Shown here in pieces: positions 8,064 through 17,308 of a stretch of DNA of 53,178 nucleotides (position 1 is the first letter of the stretch; the number at the start of each line of letters is the position of its first letter). Source of the DNA: Spirochaetota bacterium (GTDB taxonomy: Bacteria > Spirochaetota > UBA4802 > JAFGDQ01); the NCBI GenBank assembly GCA_034190085.1, contig JAXHTS010000074.1, forward strand, positions 1 through 53,178, written 5' to 3'. The notes beneath the pieces are model-generated. The model searched no databases and had not been told where the DNA came from. It saw only the letters and a program-made list of their open reading frames with translations. A program made the position numbers and the translations under genes.

Positions 8064-9425
8064 TTACAAAACAGGCCTATTTAATCTAATTTTTCCAATT
8101 ATTCTACTAAGTTCATTCGAATCAATAAGCTCAACATTCCTTGAGGCCATTGCGTTCTTAACCTTTTGACTAAAGCCTGAGGTAGTAATATAAATGCAAT
8201 TATTGCATTTTTCATTAACTGCCATTTTATAAAAGGCATCTACCTGATCAATCGATATTTCCCTAGTTGTTCTATTAAAATATATTATAGTAGATGGGTC
8301 ATTCATCCTTTTAATATTAAAAGCTCGATATAAGTTTTCATTTTCATTTACCGTCTGAGTCGATGTGATGTTATAGTTCAGTCTTGCTATCAATTCGATT
8401 ATTAGGGGTTGAAGCCCACTCATCGGTGTTGTAAAGAGTAATTTCATGGTTTCATTATTTAGTATTTCTTTATAGCCTTCTATTTTAGATTGAATATCTC
8501 GATATCCCGGTTTATCCCTTGCAATTTCCTGCCACTGAAACACGGCATCCTCTATTTCATTATTTTTCTCATAGCATTCAGCAAGAAGATATCTATAATC
8601 AAGGGACTCCTCCGCCTTCTTCTTAAGTTTATCCACTCCCAATTCAAGGGTTGCTATTGCCTCCCTATATTTTGACTGATGTAAATATATCTCTCCTAAA
8701 TTATAAAGGCTATTAATAAAGAATTTATTATCACTTTTTGAATTCTCAAACATCTCAATTGCTGCATCAAAATCCTTCATATCCCTTTTAATAAGTCCCA
8801 AATAGTAATATGCCTCATGTTGATCCTTTAAAAATTCAATTACCTTGGAGAGAAATTGTTCAGCTTCATCGTATTGTGAGAGATGGTATAGGGATATTCC
8901 TAAGGGAAGGTAACAATCCATTTGGGATGGATCAAGCTCAAGGGCCTTTGTAAGATAGGCTAATGCGCTTTCAAATTGTCCCTGATTATATAAGGCCTGG
9001 CCAACCCTATTATTTGCCAATATGTCATCGGGATTTAATGTCAGCAGTGCTATATATTCTTGAACCTCCCTTTGCCATTGACCGGTTTTATTATATAGCA
9101 TTGCCAGTTGGCTGTGTATCTCTTGTTCACTCACAAATTTTTTATAATCAGTAATGGATTGGATACTATTTAATTCAGCTATCGCCAGAAGATATTGCTT
9201 CTGATCAATGTAGATTTGAACTCTTAAGTATCTTGCTGGAACATGATCATTCTTTTTTTCTATGATTTTCTTTACAATCTCGGATGCTTTTTGATAATCG
9301 TTATTGTTTATATATTCCTCTGCATTTCGCAGTCGTGCGGTCAGTTGGGCAGAACCAAAAACAAAAAAAACCAAAAAGCCAATGGGAATGATTATCAAAA
9401 ATAGGTAATAATAGATTGATATCAT
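8064..9425 (-). CDS. Membrane-anchored TPR protein with degenerate Mrr-like domain
   Basis: 453 residues. One N-terminal membrane segment (about 4-25) is followed by tetratricopeptide repeats from about residue 32 to 315. These are recognisable by pairs such as NNRVGQALYNQGQFESAL and YNLGEIYLHQSKYREAI. The last 110 residues look like the restriction-endonuclease-like Mrr fold: a GLQPLIIELIARLNYN helix, a YFNRTTREIS strand in place of the usual (Q/E)xK catalytic strand, IYITTSGFSQKVKNAM, and VELIDSNELSRII. The catalytic acid and lysine are not visible, so this is probably a binding module rather than a nuclease. No Shine-Dalgarno is obvious at the ATG. Both neighbouring gaps are large, so it is likely monocistronic. 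Confidence 0.7.
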   Translation of the reverse strand: MISIYYYLFLIIIPIGFLVFFVFGSAQLTARLRNAEEYINNNDYQKASEIVKKIIEKKNDHVPARYLRVQIYIDQKQYLLAIAELNSIQSITDYKKFVSEQEIHSQLAMLYNKTGQWQREVQEYIALLTLNPDDILANNRVGQALYNQGQFESALAYLTKALELDPSQMDCYLPLGISLYHLSQYDEAEQFLSKVIEFLKDQHEAYYYLGLIKRDMKDFDAAIEMFENSKSDNKFFINSLYNLGEIYLHQSKYREAIATLELGVDKLKKKAEESLDYRYLLAECYEKNNEIEDAVFQWQEIARDKPGYRDIQSKIEGYKEILNNETMKLLFTTPMSGLQPLIIELIARLNYNITSTQTVNENENLYRAFNIKRMNDPSTIIYFNRTTREISIDQVDAFYKMAVNEKCNNCIYITTSGFSQKVKNAMASRNVELIDSNELSRIIGKIRLNRPVL

Positions 9426-9788
9426 GGTATTTATTCTGAATTCACTGCGATGTCACTCAATTATTTCTGCACAGAAATTATTCATCAGAGATTCGATATT
9501 ATTCCAATATAAAATACTATACGTCATAAAATGATACAAGGCAACCACAATTTCATTGCCAATTTGTGAAGGATTATATCAAAAGTCTTGGAAGATATAT
9601 TGAAAGGGATGAATGATGTATTTAAAACAACGGGAATAGTACTCGAGGTTTGAATCAAAAGAAAATCACCTACATTGCTTGCAGTCACTTAATTGATGTA
9701 TCAGGATATCATTTAACTATGTATCATCTAACATAGAGATTACATCTAAGATAATGAAAGAAGGGGTTTGTAATATAAAAGCATTCTA
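9426..9788. other. Intergenic stretch, no gene seen
   Basis: About 360 bases between two minus-strand genes. I see no reading frame, terminator-like hairpin or repeat. It presumably contains the promoter of the TPR gene and the 3' end of the CaiB transcript. Confidence 0.4.
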
Positions 9789-11027
9789 TTATATTACTTT
9801 TTCTTCCCTTAAATTCTGAATCTCTTTATCTGAAAATCCCATCTCTTGAAGTATTTCATCAGTATGCTCCCCAAGGGTAGGGGCTGTTTTATCCATTCCA
9901 GCACTATAGTCACTAAAATGAACAGGATATCCCGGAATCTTAATATTACCAAGATCAGGATGCTGAAAATCAGTAATATATTCATTCTCCAATGCTTGAG
10001 GATCAACTAAAACATCCTCAAAGTTCTGTATGGGACAGAACATCAAACCATGTTCAACAAATAATTCCATCCATTCATCTAACATCTTAGTGGCAAAGAC
10101 CTTGTCAAAAATTTCTACCAGTTCAGCACAATTTTCTCTTCTTTTTTCTTCATCGCAAAAACGTGAATCATCAATGAGATGCTCTTGGCCAGCAGCTCTG
10201 CATAATGGTTCCCAATATCTTTCAGGAGGATGATGAACACCCATTACCCATTTGCCATCCTTGCTGCAGAAACAATTGCGAAGGGGAGAGTTGTGTTCCC
10301 TGTCTAAGACGCCGCTCAATGTGCCAAATCTTGCCAAGCTGTTTGCCATTATGTTAGCGCTCATAAGCCAAATACCCGTACTGTATAGGGATACATGTAC
10401 CTCTTGACCCGTTCCAAATCTCTCCCTTGCTAAAAGTGCTGTAAGTATTGCATGGCTGGCTGCAATTGCAGTAGATTGATCTAGGACTGCAAGGTGTATT
10501 AGGCTTGGCATCATGCTATTCGCGGCAAACATCATTCCAGATTTTGCCTGTCCTAAGGGATCATAGGCCCCCATGTCGCATACTGGTCCCTCAGGACCAA
10601 AACCCGAAACGCTTGCATAAATAATTTTTGGGTTAATTTCGGAAATTTTTGTGTAATCTAAGCCCTTTTTTATTTTAGTACTTTTGCGAAGATTAGTAAC
10701 AAAAACATCACTATCCTTCAAGAGTTGATTAAAAATATTTCTCCCCTTTTCCTGACCTATGTCCAGTATAATTCCCCTCTTGCCACGATTAGAATAATCG
10801 AACATTAGATTGCGATCATGGGGAAGTTGGAAAGATATGTTCCCTGCATCAACCCAGCCCCGCAAGGGATCACCTGCTTTAGTCTCTATCTTAATTACTT
10901 CAGCGCCAAGGTCACTCAATATGGCGCTGGCGCCCGGCCCAGCATGGAAGATGCCATATTCAAGCACTCGAATCCCATCCAAGGGCTTCGTTCCATTTTG
11001 TGTTTTATTATCTTTATCCTGATTCAT
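9789..11027 (-). CDS. CaiB/BaiF family CoA-transferase
   Basis: 412 residues, standard length for class III CoA-transferases, which move CoA between acyl groups through an aspartyl-CoA thioester. The N-terminal block LDGIRVLEYG-HAGPGASAILSDLGAEVIKIE and RGIILDIGQEKG are typical. D156 in AYDPLGQAKSG is the expected catalytic aspartate. The C-terminal LGEHTDEILQEMGFSDKEI tail is also characteristic. The start is preceded by a run of seven G followed by TAGTAA. Its job is probably activation of a carboxylate for the CoA-dependent genes at 14.9-20.5 kb, an inference from context only. The acid substrate is unknown. Confidence 0.9.
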   Translation of the reverse strand: MNQDKDNKTQNGTKPLDGIRVLEYGIFHAGPGASAILSDLGAEVIKIETKAGDPLRGWVDAGNISFQLPHDRNLMFDYSNRGKRGIILDIGQEKGRNIFNQLLKDSDVFVTNLRKSTKIKKGLDYTKISEINPKIIYASVSGFGPEGPVCDMGAYDPLGQAKSGMMFAANSMMPSLIHLAVLDQSTAIAASHAILTALLARERFGTGQEVHVSLYSTGIWLMSANIMANSLARFGTLSGVLDREHNSPLRNCFCSKDGKWVMGVHHPPERYWEPLCRAAGQEHLIDDSRFCDEEKRRENCAELVEIFDKVFATKMLDEWMELFVEHGLMFCPIQNFEDVLVDPQALENEYITDFQHPDLGNIKIPGYPVHFSDYSAGMDKTAPTLGEHTDEILQEMGFSDKEIQNLREEKVI

Positions 11028-11336
11028 TTACTACCCCCCCAATATGATGAGCGACTGCACCACTCAAATAATAAGACCTATATGTATGTTTATAATTTTA
11101 TCTTACTTGAATTCCTTAATTATTAATGTAATTTATTGCCGATTTTTACAAGAGCCCGGATATCAAAATTCTTTAATAATTGATCTATTTAATTAATAAG
11201 GCTACTTAAGTCAAGGATAAATAATAGATACATCTTGAGTAAAATAATTGTTTTCTTGACAGTTGATTTTCTTAAAGCGAGAATCTACTCAAATAAGCAC
11301 TTCGCTATTGTATCATTATATTCATGGGAGAATCAT

Positions 11337-12050
11337 ATGCAGGAGAATAATAAAACAAACGCATTTATATTTGGGGTATCTATATTTTTGGGTTTGGCTA
11401 TACTAGGCCATCTGCTGGCCAGCGCGGTTATTAAATTTAAGGAGTATGAGCGCACCGTCATTGTCAAGGGGCTATCAGAGCGTGAATATGAGGCAGATAT
11501 AGTTATTTGGCCAATTCAGTTCACTATAGCAAGCAATGTTCTAGGAAACCTTTACAACTCAATCGAATCTAACGCCTCAAAGATCAAAATATTTCTTGAG
11601 TCAAATGGTATCAATTCCAATGAAATATCTTTCTCTTCACCAGCAATCACTGATAAATCCGCCCAGCAATATGGCAATAATTTCAAGGCAGAGTTTCGCT
11701 ACACCGCGCTTCAAACAGTTACGGTTTATTCAAAGAATGTCAAGGATGTTCGTGCTGTTATGAGTTCACTATCTAAGCTTGGGAAAAAGGGAATAGTATT
11801 TACAGATAGCAACTATCAGATAGAGTATATCTTTACAAGGCTAAATGAAATAAAACCGGAAATGATAGCGGAAGCAACGAAAAAGGCGAGAGAAGTTGCG
11901 CAAAAATTTGCAGCCGATTCTCAGAGCGAACTTGGAAAAATCAAAAAGGCTTATCAGGGGCAATTCAGCATAAGACCGAGGGATAAAAATAATCCGCATA
12001 TTAAGAGGGTACGTGTTGTATCCACTGTTGAATACTATTTATCAGATTGA
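11337..12050 (+). CDS. SIMPL domain-containing protein
   Basis: 237 residues from the ATG at 11337. The open frame extends to a TTG at 11235, but the later ATG has a GGGAGA Shine-Dalgarno and gives a sensible anchor. A single membrane segment (about residues 9-30) is followed by a SIMPL (DUF541) domain with a VKGLSEREYEADIVIW strand, SSLSKLGKKGI and the helix ATKKAREVAQKFA, ending in VSTVEYYL. SIMPL proteins are periplasmic or membrane-anchored oligomers linked to stress or signalling functions; the role here is unknown. It is convergent with the IspH fusion gene downstream. Confidence 0.85.
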   Translation: MQENNKTNAFIFGVSIFLGLAILGHLLASAVIKFKEYERTVIVKGLSEREYEADIVIWPIQFTIASNVLGNLYNSIESNASKIKIFLESNGINSNEISFSSPAITDKSAQQYGNNFKAEFRYTALQTVTVYSKNVKDVRAVMSSLSKLGKKGIVFTDSNYQIEYIFTRLNEIKPEMIAEATKKAREVAQKFAADSQSELGKIKKAYQGQFSIRPRDKNNPHIKRVRVVSTVEYYLSD

Positions 12051-12201
12051 GGATAAATATAATTCACCCAGACACAAAGAAGCGCTGCTCTCTCGTTCTT
12101 ATAGTAATATTAGCAGAGATTTCCTCTAAATCAAACAATAACTACTTAACTTAATTGAAGTCATAGGTTTTAACAAGCAATCAATACAGCTAACAACTCC
12201 T

Positions 12202-13932
12202 TTAGTAATAGACAGTTATAGCGATTAGGTATAATACAATAAAAAGAAGAAGATTCAATTCAACCAAGAATTCATACTTGAGTGATATGAGGTAATTTAA
12301 CCGTAAAAAAAAGATAAGTAAGACACAATAGTAGATGATAGTAAATGAAAAAAATGTCATTATGTAATAAGAATGAATTAAGCTACTAATAACATATATA
12401 ATAAGTGATATAGCTGAGATGCCAATGCTGATCAACCTTGTAATCCGAGCGCCCTGTCGTATAGGAAAACTCTCCTTGCCCTGGATTATATCCCCCTGAT
12501 GGCTGATTATGCTGAGCAGGATATTCCTCATTAAGAAGAATGTATAAAGGAACAATAGAAGTGGTAGTGTTAGGGACAGATCAATCCCAAGATGCATTGC
12601 CGGTAATATAGCTGATATAACCATCCATATACCAGAGGTAATAAAGATTTGCGCATTATAAAGCGATTGATAAAACCCATCTTTAGTCTTATGGATTATA
12701 TTACCCATTATTCCGGTTAAAGGGATCAATCCAAAAAGTGTTGATACATAAGTTACAATAATTGGCCAATCATAATTGAGTGTTAACAAAAAGGATATGA
12801 ATAAGGAGCTAAAGGAAAGGAAGAGAAAGGACTTCTTCCATTTGTTATATAGTGAAAACTTATAGGGATTACTCGTCTTTAGATAATTGATTTGAGAATA
12901 ATTACTGATTGTATTAACTGAAAGAAAATAGAAAAAGCTTAGAAAGGAGAGCCTGTAATCAATTGCCTTCAATAAATATAACTGCACAAAGCATGTAATA
13001 AAGAATGATGTAATAGCAAAGAGGATATTTGTTCGTACAAAAAATTCAATAGAACGCTTTAAAAGAGAAATTATGATATTGCTTTTCTGATATTTAAAAT
13101 CATAGAGACAATCTAGAACATTATTAATTATCCATCCCGGCGTTGAAGCTCCAGCCGTTACTAGAACATGAATGACATCATTAAAGTCATGGTGCTTAAG
13201 GTCTTTCTCTGTCTCTATATGAAGGGTCTTGATCCCTTGATCGATTCCAATTTGTGCAAGCCGTTTTGTATTAGCCGAGTTTTTCCCCCCAACCACAACA
13301 AGCGCATCAATCCCATGTTCAATAGCATATATTACATCCCCCTGCCTTTTGTAGGTGGAATCACATATGGTATTGAAAACAATTATATCAGGAAATTTTT
13401 CTTTTAATAATAATTCTATCCTATTGAATAGCATGCTATCAAAGGTTGTTTGTGATACGAGTATCAGCTTTTCCTTCAAAGCAATTTTGTCTATATCACC
13501 TATATCTGTAATAATAAAGGCTCCTGAGGTAGCATAACTCATGAGACCTATCACCTCTGCATGATTCCTGTCTCCAGTGATAAGAGTAAAATATTCCTCC
13601 TGTGCATATCTTTTGATGATTCCCTGAACCCGAGCAACCCTTGGACAAGTGAGATTTATACATCTGGATGCTTTCTCCCTAATCTCGTTTTGAATATCAA
13701 ATGTAACGCCGTGAGTTCTAATTGCAACAGTCCGATTATCTATCGCATCAAGATTATCTATTGTAATAAGCCCTCTGCTTTTGAGAACCTCTATGGTCTG
13801 AGGATTGTGAATCAATGGTCCATAGACACTAATATCTTCATTACCGCTATTTATCTCATTAACGATTCGCAGGACAGCGTTTTTAACTCCCATACAGAAC
13901 CCGGAGTTGGATGCAAGGCTGATTTTCATCAT
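12202..13932 (-). CDS. ispH: IspH (LytB) fused to a UbiA-like membrane domain
   Basis: 576 residues. Residues 1-285 are 4-hydroxy-3-methylbut-2-enyl diphosphate reductase, the last enzyme of the MEP isoprenoid pathway. The three [4Fe-4S] cysteines are present (C13 in SGFCMGV, C96 in NLTCPRV, C190 in NTICDST), as are substrate-binding H42, H74, H124 and E126. Residues about 286-576 hold around nine membrane helices in a UbiA-type arrangement. The second UbiA motif is recognisable as SHQGDIIQGKESFPIRQG. However, the first motif (NDxxDxxxD in active enzymes) reads NYSQINYLK, so its aspartates are gone, and only one acidic residue remains in the second. The reductase should be active; the prenyltransferase half is probably not. 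No clear Shine-Dalgarno precedes ATGATG. Confidence 0.85.
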   Translation of the reverse strand: MMKISLASNSGFCMGVKNAVLRIVNEINSGNEDISVYGPLIHNPQTIEVLKSRGLITIDNLDAIDNRTVAIRTHGVTFDIQNEIREKASRCINLTCPRVARVQGIIKRYAQEEYFTLITGDRNHAEVIGLMSYATSGAFIITDIGDIDKIALKEKLILVSQTTFDSMLFNRIELLLKEKFPDIIVFNTICDSTYKRQGDVIYAIEHGIDALVVVGGKNSANTKRLAQIGIDQGIKTLHIETEKDLKHHDFNDVIHVLVTAGASTPGWIINNVLDCLYDFKYQKSNIIISLLKRSIEFFVRTNILFAITSFFITCFVQLYLLKAIDYRLSFLSFFYFLSVNTISNYSQINYLKTSNPYKFSLYNKWKKSFLFLSFSSLFISFLLTLNYDWPIIVTYVSTLFGLIPLTGIMGNIIHKTKDGFYQSLYNAQIFITSGIWMVISAILPAMHLGIDLSLTLPLLLFLYTFFLMRNILLSIISHQGDIIQGKESFPIRQGARITRLISIGISAISLIIYVISSLIHSYYIMTFFSFTIIYYCVLLIFFLRLNYLISLKYEFLVELNLLLFIVLYLIAITVYY

Positions 13933-14119
13933 AACATTATTATCTTATGTACATATAATATGCTAAACTTGGAATGACTTTTACTAAGCTTTTGATGAGA
14001 AAAGGCAACCAAAAAAGATAAATCAAGCGTATCTTTATAACAGCTGCTCGCAATGAATGGTGTTTTCTCATTTGATTTATGGATTAACATTATTAGAAAT
14101 ATTTTAATAATAAGTAAAT

Positions 14120-14782
14120 CTAAATTGGTTTAATGCATTCTGGTGAATTGTTTTTCGGGGAATTTACATATGTAGATACCTCATATCCCTCCATTTTATG
14201 AGACTCATCTGTATTAAGCATGGGAAGTAATAGCTTCTTATCCTCAATAGCAGAGTTAAGCCATATATACTCATCCTCTTTATTTATAATTGCTGGCATG
14301 CGGTTGTGGATCTGTTTCACTAACTCATTAGCCTCAGTAGTAATAATTGTACAGGTGTTAATTGGCTCTCCTTTTTTGGGTATCCAGGTCTCATGCAGAC
14401 CGGCAAATCCCATTGGCCTTTCAGATCTTTGGCGTAAAAATACAGGAACCTTCATTTTCCCATCCCTTCGCCATTCATAAAATCCATCCGCAACAACCAG
14501 GCACCTACGGCTTCTAAAGGCGTATTTATAACTCGGTTTTGTATAAATCGTTTCAGCACGCGCATTGATCATCCTTCTCCCAATAGAGGGATCCTTTGCC
14601 CAAAATGGAATGAGACCCCACTGAAATTGATGAAGCCTTCTCGTTCCATCATCTATGATTATGGCCACATCCTGTCCCGGCGCAACATTATAGCTTGGTT
14701 TGAGATCGAAGGTTACCTCTTCAACCTCAAACTCTTCTTCAATTACAGCCTTGCTGCATATTTGTGCAAAACGACCACACAT
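14120..14782 (-). CDS. SRAP-domain protein (YedK/HMCES family)
   Basis: 220 residues. It begins MCGRF, so Cys2 is exposed after methionine removal; the family uses this cysteine to form a thiazolidine crosslink with abasic sites in single-stranded DNA. The other active-site residues are present: N73 in MINARAE, E103 in FYEWRR and H159 in IHNRMPAI. The rest (SYNVAPGQDVAII, QWGLIPFWAKD) is canonical, and the length matches E. coli YedK. It stands alone on the minus strand, so regulation by a nearby SOS gene is not evident. Confidence 0.93.
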   Translation of the reverse strand: MCGRFAQICSKAVIEEEFEVEEVTFDLKPSYNVAPGQDVAIIIDDGTRRLHQFQWGLIPFWAKDPSIGRRMINARAETIYTKPSYKYAFRSRRCLVVADGFYEWRRDGKMKVPVFLRQRSERPMGFAGLHETWIPKKGEPINTCTIITTEANELVKQIHNRMPAIINKEDEYIWLNSAIEDKKLLLPMLNTDESHKMEGYEVSTYVNSPKNNSPECIKPI

Positions 14783-14904
14783 AAAAAACTATAACTTTAT
14801 ATCATTAGTATTGAGAAGCGGATATTATTTACTATTGTGCATATCATAATGTCAAGGCAATAAAGTGAGGAATGGGGTGGTCTTTGCATAACGAAATCGA
14901 TTGG

Positions 14905-16248
14905 TTAGCATATAATTTTCATTAACTCTGAAATATCCTTCACATCCTCCAGGTTATCGAACATTGATACACTCTTATCTATGTTATCCTTGGACAGGAG
15001 AAGACTGGCACACCCTCTATATTTCTCCACCATCTCTACTTGAGAGAGCGGATTATTGGGGTATCCCCTGGGGAGTTCTATGCGTTTAGACAGCTTCGTC
15101 CCATTGGTTGATTCTACATCAATTTTAGTAGCAAAGAATGGTATTTCATCATCAATATTGATAACAATCCTATCAATGATATTTTTTATCTCTTGTTCAT
15201 TAACTCGTGAATCCGTAAAGTCATCAAGCATAAGCTTGCCATCCCTCAATGCCCTGGCAATGCAATATTCAACGCTAAATTTAGCCTCCAGGCCTGTTTG
15301 GGGATTATGATGAAGCATTACAGAATTCATCATATTATTGAAGGAACATACTATCTCTTTTATATCCTCTTGTTTAAGATTATGTTCTTGAACCATATTG
15401 AGCATAATCTCAATTGCTGAATGGGTCTCTGCACAACTGGAGTATAGCTTAAATGCGATGCCTGTTTTTACAATTTCAAAGGTCTTGCCAAGATTTTCCA
15501 CAATGCTTTCCAGTGGCGGAAAGCCATTACCTCGATATACCTGAAAGAACCCTAATGGGGCTTCAAGTATATCCTGGTCAGCAGTGAAACCCCTTTTAGC
15601 CAGCATTGCTGAGGTTACGCCACTCCTTGCGGCATTGCCCGCATGGAATGGTTTTGTCATGGTACCAAAGTTTTGTCTCAATCCAGCGGTCTGAGAAGCA
15701 GCCATCCCCATCGCAGTTCTTACTCTTCTGGCATCTAATTTCAACAGCCTTGCGCTCGCAGCTGCGGCTCCAATTGTTCCGGTTGTTGATGTGCCGTGCC
15801 ATCCCCTAGCATAATGATCGCCATTCAGAACAATGCCTATTCTCGCTGCAACCTCAAGCCCAATAACATAGGCCTCGATAAGCTCCCGACCTGATGCTTT
15901 CAGCATTTCACCCAATGAAAGGATAGCAGGAAATAGCGGCACACTAGGATGGCCAAGTACAGCAACACAGATGTCGTCAAAATCTTCAGCATGTGCCATT
16001 ATTCCATTAGCAAATGCAGCCATCTCTGGGCTAGTTTTAAGTTTTGGGCCAATCACAGTGGAAATAGGCAAAGCTCCCATATCCACAACATAATCTGTAA
16101 TAATCCTTCCTATCTCCTGTTTTGCTCCAACAAAAGCGCATCCTGTACAATCCATCATTGCATTTTTGGCAGTCCTTATTCCCTGTGCTGGTATATCATC
16201 AAATTTTGTGTTTACAACAAAATCTGCTAATTTCTCAGTAGTATTCAT
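14905..16248 (-). CDS. MmgE/PrpD family protein, copy 2
   Basis: 447 residues, full length. It shares the family blocks with the copy at 5889-7247: NGIMAHAEDFDDI, GWHGTSTTGTIGAAAASA, GTMTKPFHAGNAARSGV and NPQTGLEAKFSVEYCIA. The motif that reads KPYPSCAGTHATID in copy 1 is KLYSSCAETHSAIE here, which suggests a changed active site or substrate. AGGAGG lies nine bases before the ATG. It is the last gene of the five-gene minus-strand run with the enoyl-CoA hydratase, hydrolase and SDR genes, so a dehydratase, decarboxylase or epimerase role in that pathway is inferred. Confidence 0.9.
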   Translation of the reverse strand: MNTTEKLADFVVNTKFDDIPAQGIRTAKNAMMDCTGCAFVGAKQEIGRIITDYVVDMGALPISTVIGPKLKTSPEMAAFANGIMAHAEDFDDICVAVLGHPSVPLFPAILSLGEMLKASGRELIEAYVIGLEVAARIGIVLNGDHYARGWHGTSTTGTIGAAAASARLLKLDARRVRTAMGMAASQTAGLRQNFGTMTKPFHAGNAARSGVTSAMLAKRGFTADQDILEAPLGFFQVYRGNGFPPLESIVENLGKTFEIVKTGIAFKLYSSCAETHSAIEIMLNMVQEHNLKQEDIKEIVCSFNNMMNSVMLHHNPQTGLEAKFSVEYCIARALRDGKLMLDDFTDSRVNEQEIKNIIDRIVINIDDEIPFFATKIDVESTNGTKLSKRIELPRGYPNNPLSQVEMVEKYRGCASLLLSKDNIDKSVSMFDNLEDVKDISELMKIIC

Positions 16249-16398
16249 CCTCTCATCCCTCCTTAATCCTTAATATGTTTTTCAAAATCATACCTGTAAT
16301 AAATCAACTTAATACGAAATTGTAGTAATTAATAATATATTATAAAGCAACCTAAAAAGGCACTTCCTTCTTCTTCGGGAGGATAAGGAGTCAATGAT

Positions 16399-17208
16399 TC
16401 AGCAACCGCTGAAATTAGGTGTCCGTTTTTCGAGGAAAGCGGTCATCCCTTCTATTGCATCGGATGATCTTATAAGATTGGACTGTATCTTTGCCACCCT
16501 ATCAAGCGATGCACCTGTATTGAGAAGATCCTTAGCAGCGGCTAAAGCAAGCGGCGCTCGACTGATAAGCTTCTCCGTTAGTTCTTGCACTGCCTTATCA
16601 AGATCATTTCCTTCAACAACCTGATTGACCAGACCGATATTTACAGCTTCCTGAGAACTGATGAGATCTCCTGTCATAATTATTTCCTTTGCCCTTGCAA
16701 GGCCTATGAGAAGGGGGAGTCTGGTGGTTCCGCCTAGGCCTGGAATTATACCAATTTTTACATCCGTCAATCCAAGCTTCGCCCCTTTTGATGCAATGCG
16801 AAAGTCACAAGCAAGGGCCAATTGCAGTCCTGCACCAACGGCATGACCATTGATTGAGGCAATCGTGGGTTTTGGAATATTCTCGACCCTATCGAACACG
16901 CCCTGAATATTTTTCATGCCCTGGGCGATTACATCATCGTCGTTATTAGCATCAACAGGGATTTCAGCATGATTTTGTCTGCTCATTACACCTGAAAGAT
17001 CGGCGCCACAGGAGAAAGCCCGCCCAGCCCCCTTAAAGACGACCATACGTATATCCCGCTCGTTCGAAACGATCTCTGCTACCTGTCTCAAGCCTTCAAA
17101 CATATCCATATCAAAGGCGTTAAGTTTTTCAGGCCTGTTGAGAGTAACATTTAAGACTGATCCCTGCTGATTACAGATAAGATTTTTAAGTTCGGGTATC
17201 TTAATCAT
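16399..17208 (-). CDS. Enoyl-CoA hydratase/isomerase family protein with altered glutamates
   Basis: 269 residues of crotonase fold. The CoA-binding and oxyanion-hole blocks are present: NRPEKLNAFD, GAGRAFSCGADLSG, NGHAVGAGLQLALACDFRIA and IGIIPGLGGTTRLP. In the hydratase alignment, the two catalytic glutamates (E144 and E164 of the mammalian enzyme) read Q (GAGLQLALACD) and D (LGLTDVKIG). Ordinary hydration is therefore doubtful, while isomerase, thioesterase or dehalogenase-like chemistry remains possible. GGAGG lies just before the ATG. It sits between the MmgE/PrpD and alpha/beta hydrolase genes with gaps of 150 and 100 bases. Confidence 0.88.
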   Translation of the reverse strand: MIKIPELKNLICNQQGSVLNVTLNRPEKLNAFDMDMFEGLRQVAEIVSNERDIRMVVFKGAGRAFSCGADLSGVMSRQNHAEIPVDANNDDDVIAQGMKNIQGVFDRVENIPKPTIASINGHAVGAGLQLALACDFRIASKGAKLGLTDVKIGIIPGLGGTTRLPLLIGLARAKEIIMTGDLISSQEAVNIGLVNQVVEGNDLDKAVQELTEKLISRAPLALAAAKDLLNTGASLDRVAKIQSNLIRSSDAIEGMTAFLEKRTPNFSGC

Positions 17209-17308
17209 ATCTCCTCCACAATAAATTTTCTCCCATGCTAATTATAATTCACTTACAGAACTATTCGAAAGGATGGATATTAATGAACAGCGCTGATAAA
17301 AGTAACCG

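Noticed and set aside
11235-11336. Longer TTG start for the SIMPL protein
   Set aside because: The added 34 residues break the membrane-anchor pattern, and the ATG at 11337 has a GGGAGA Shine-Dalgarno.
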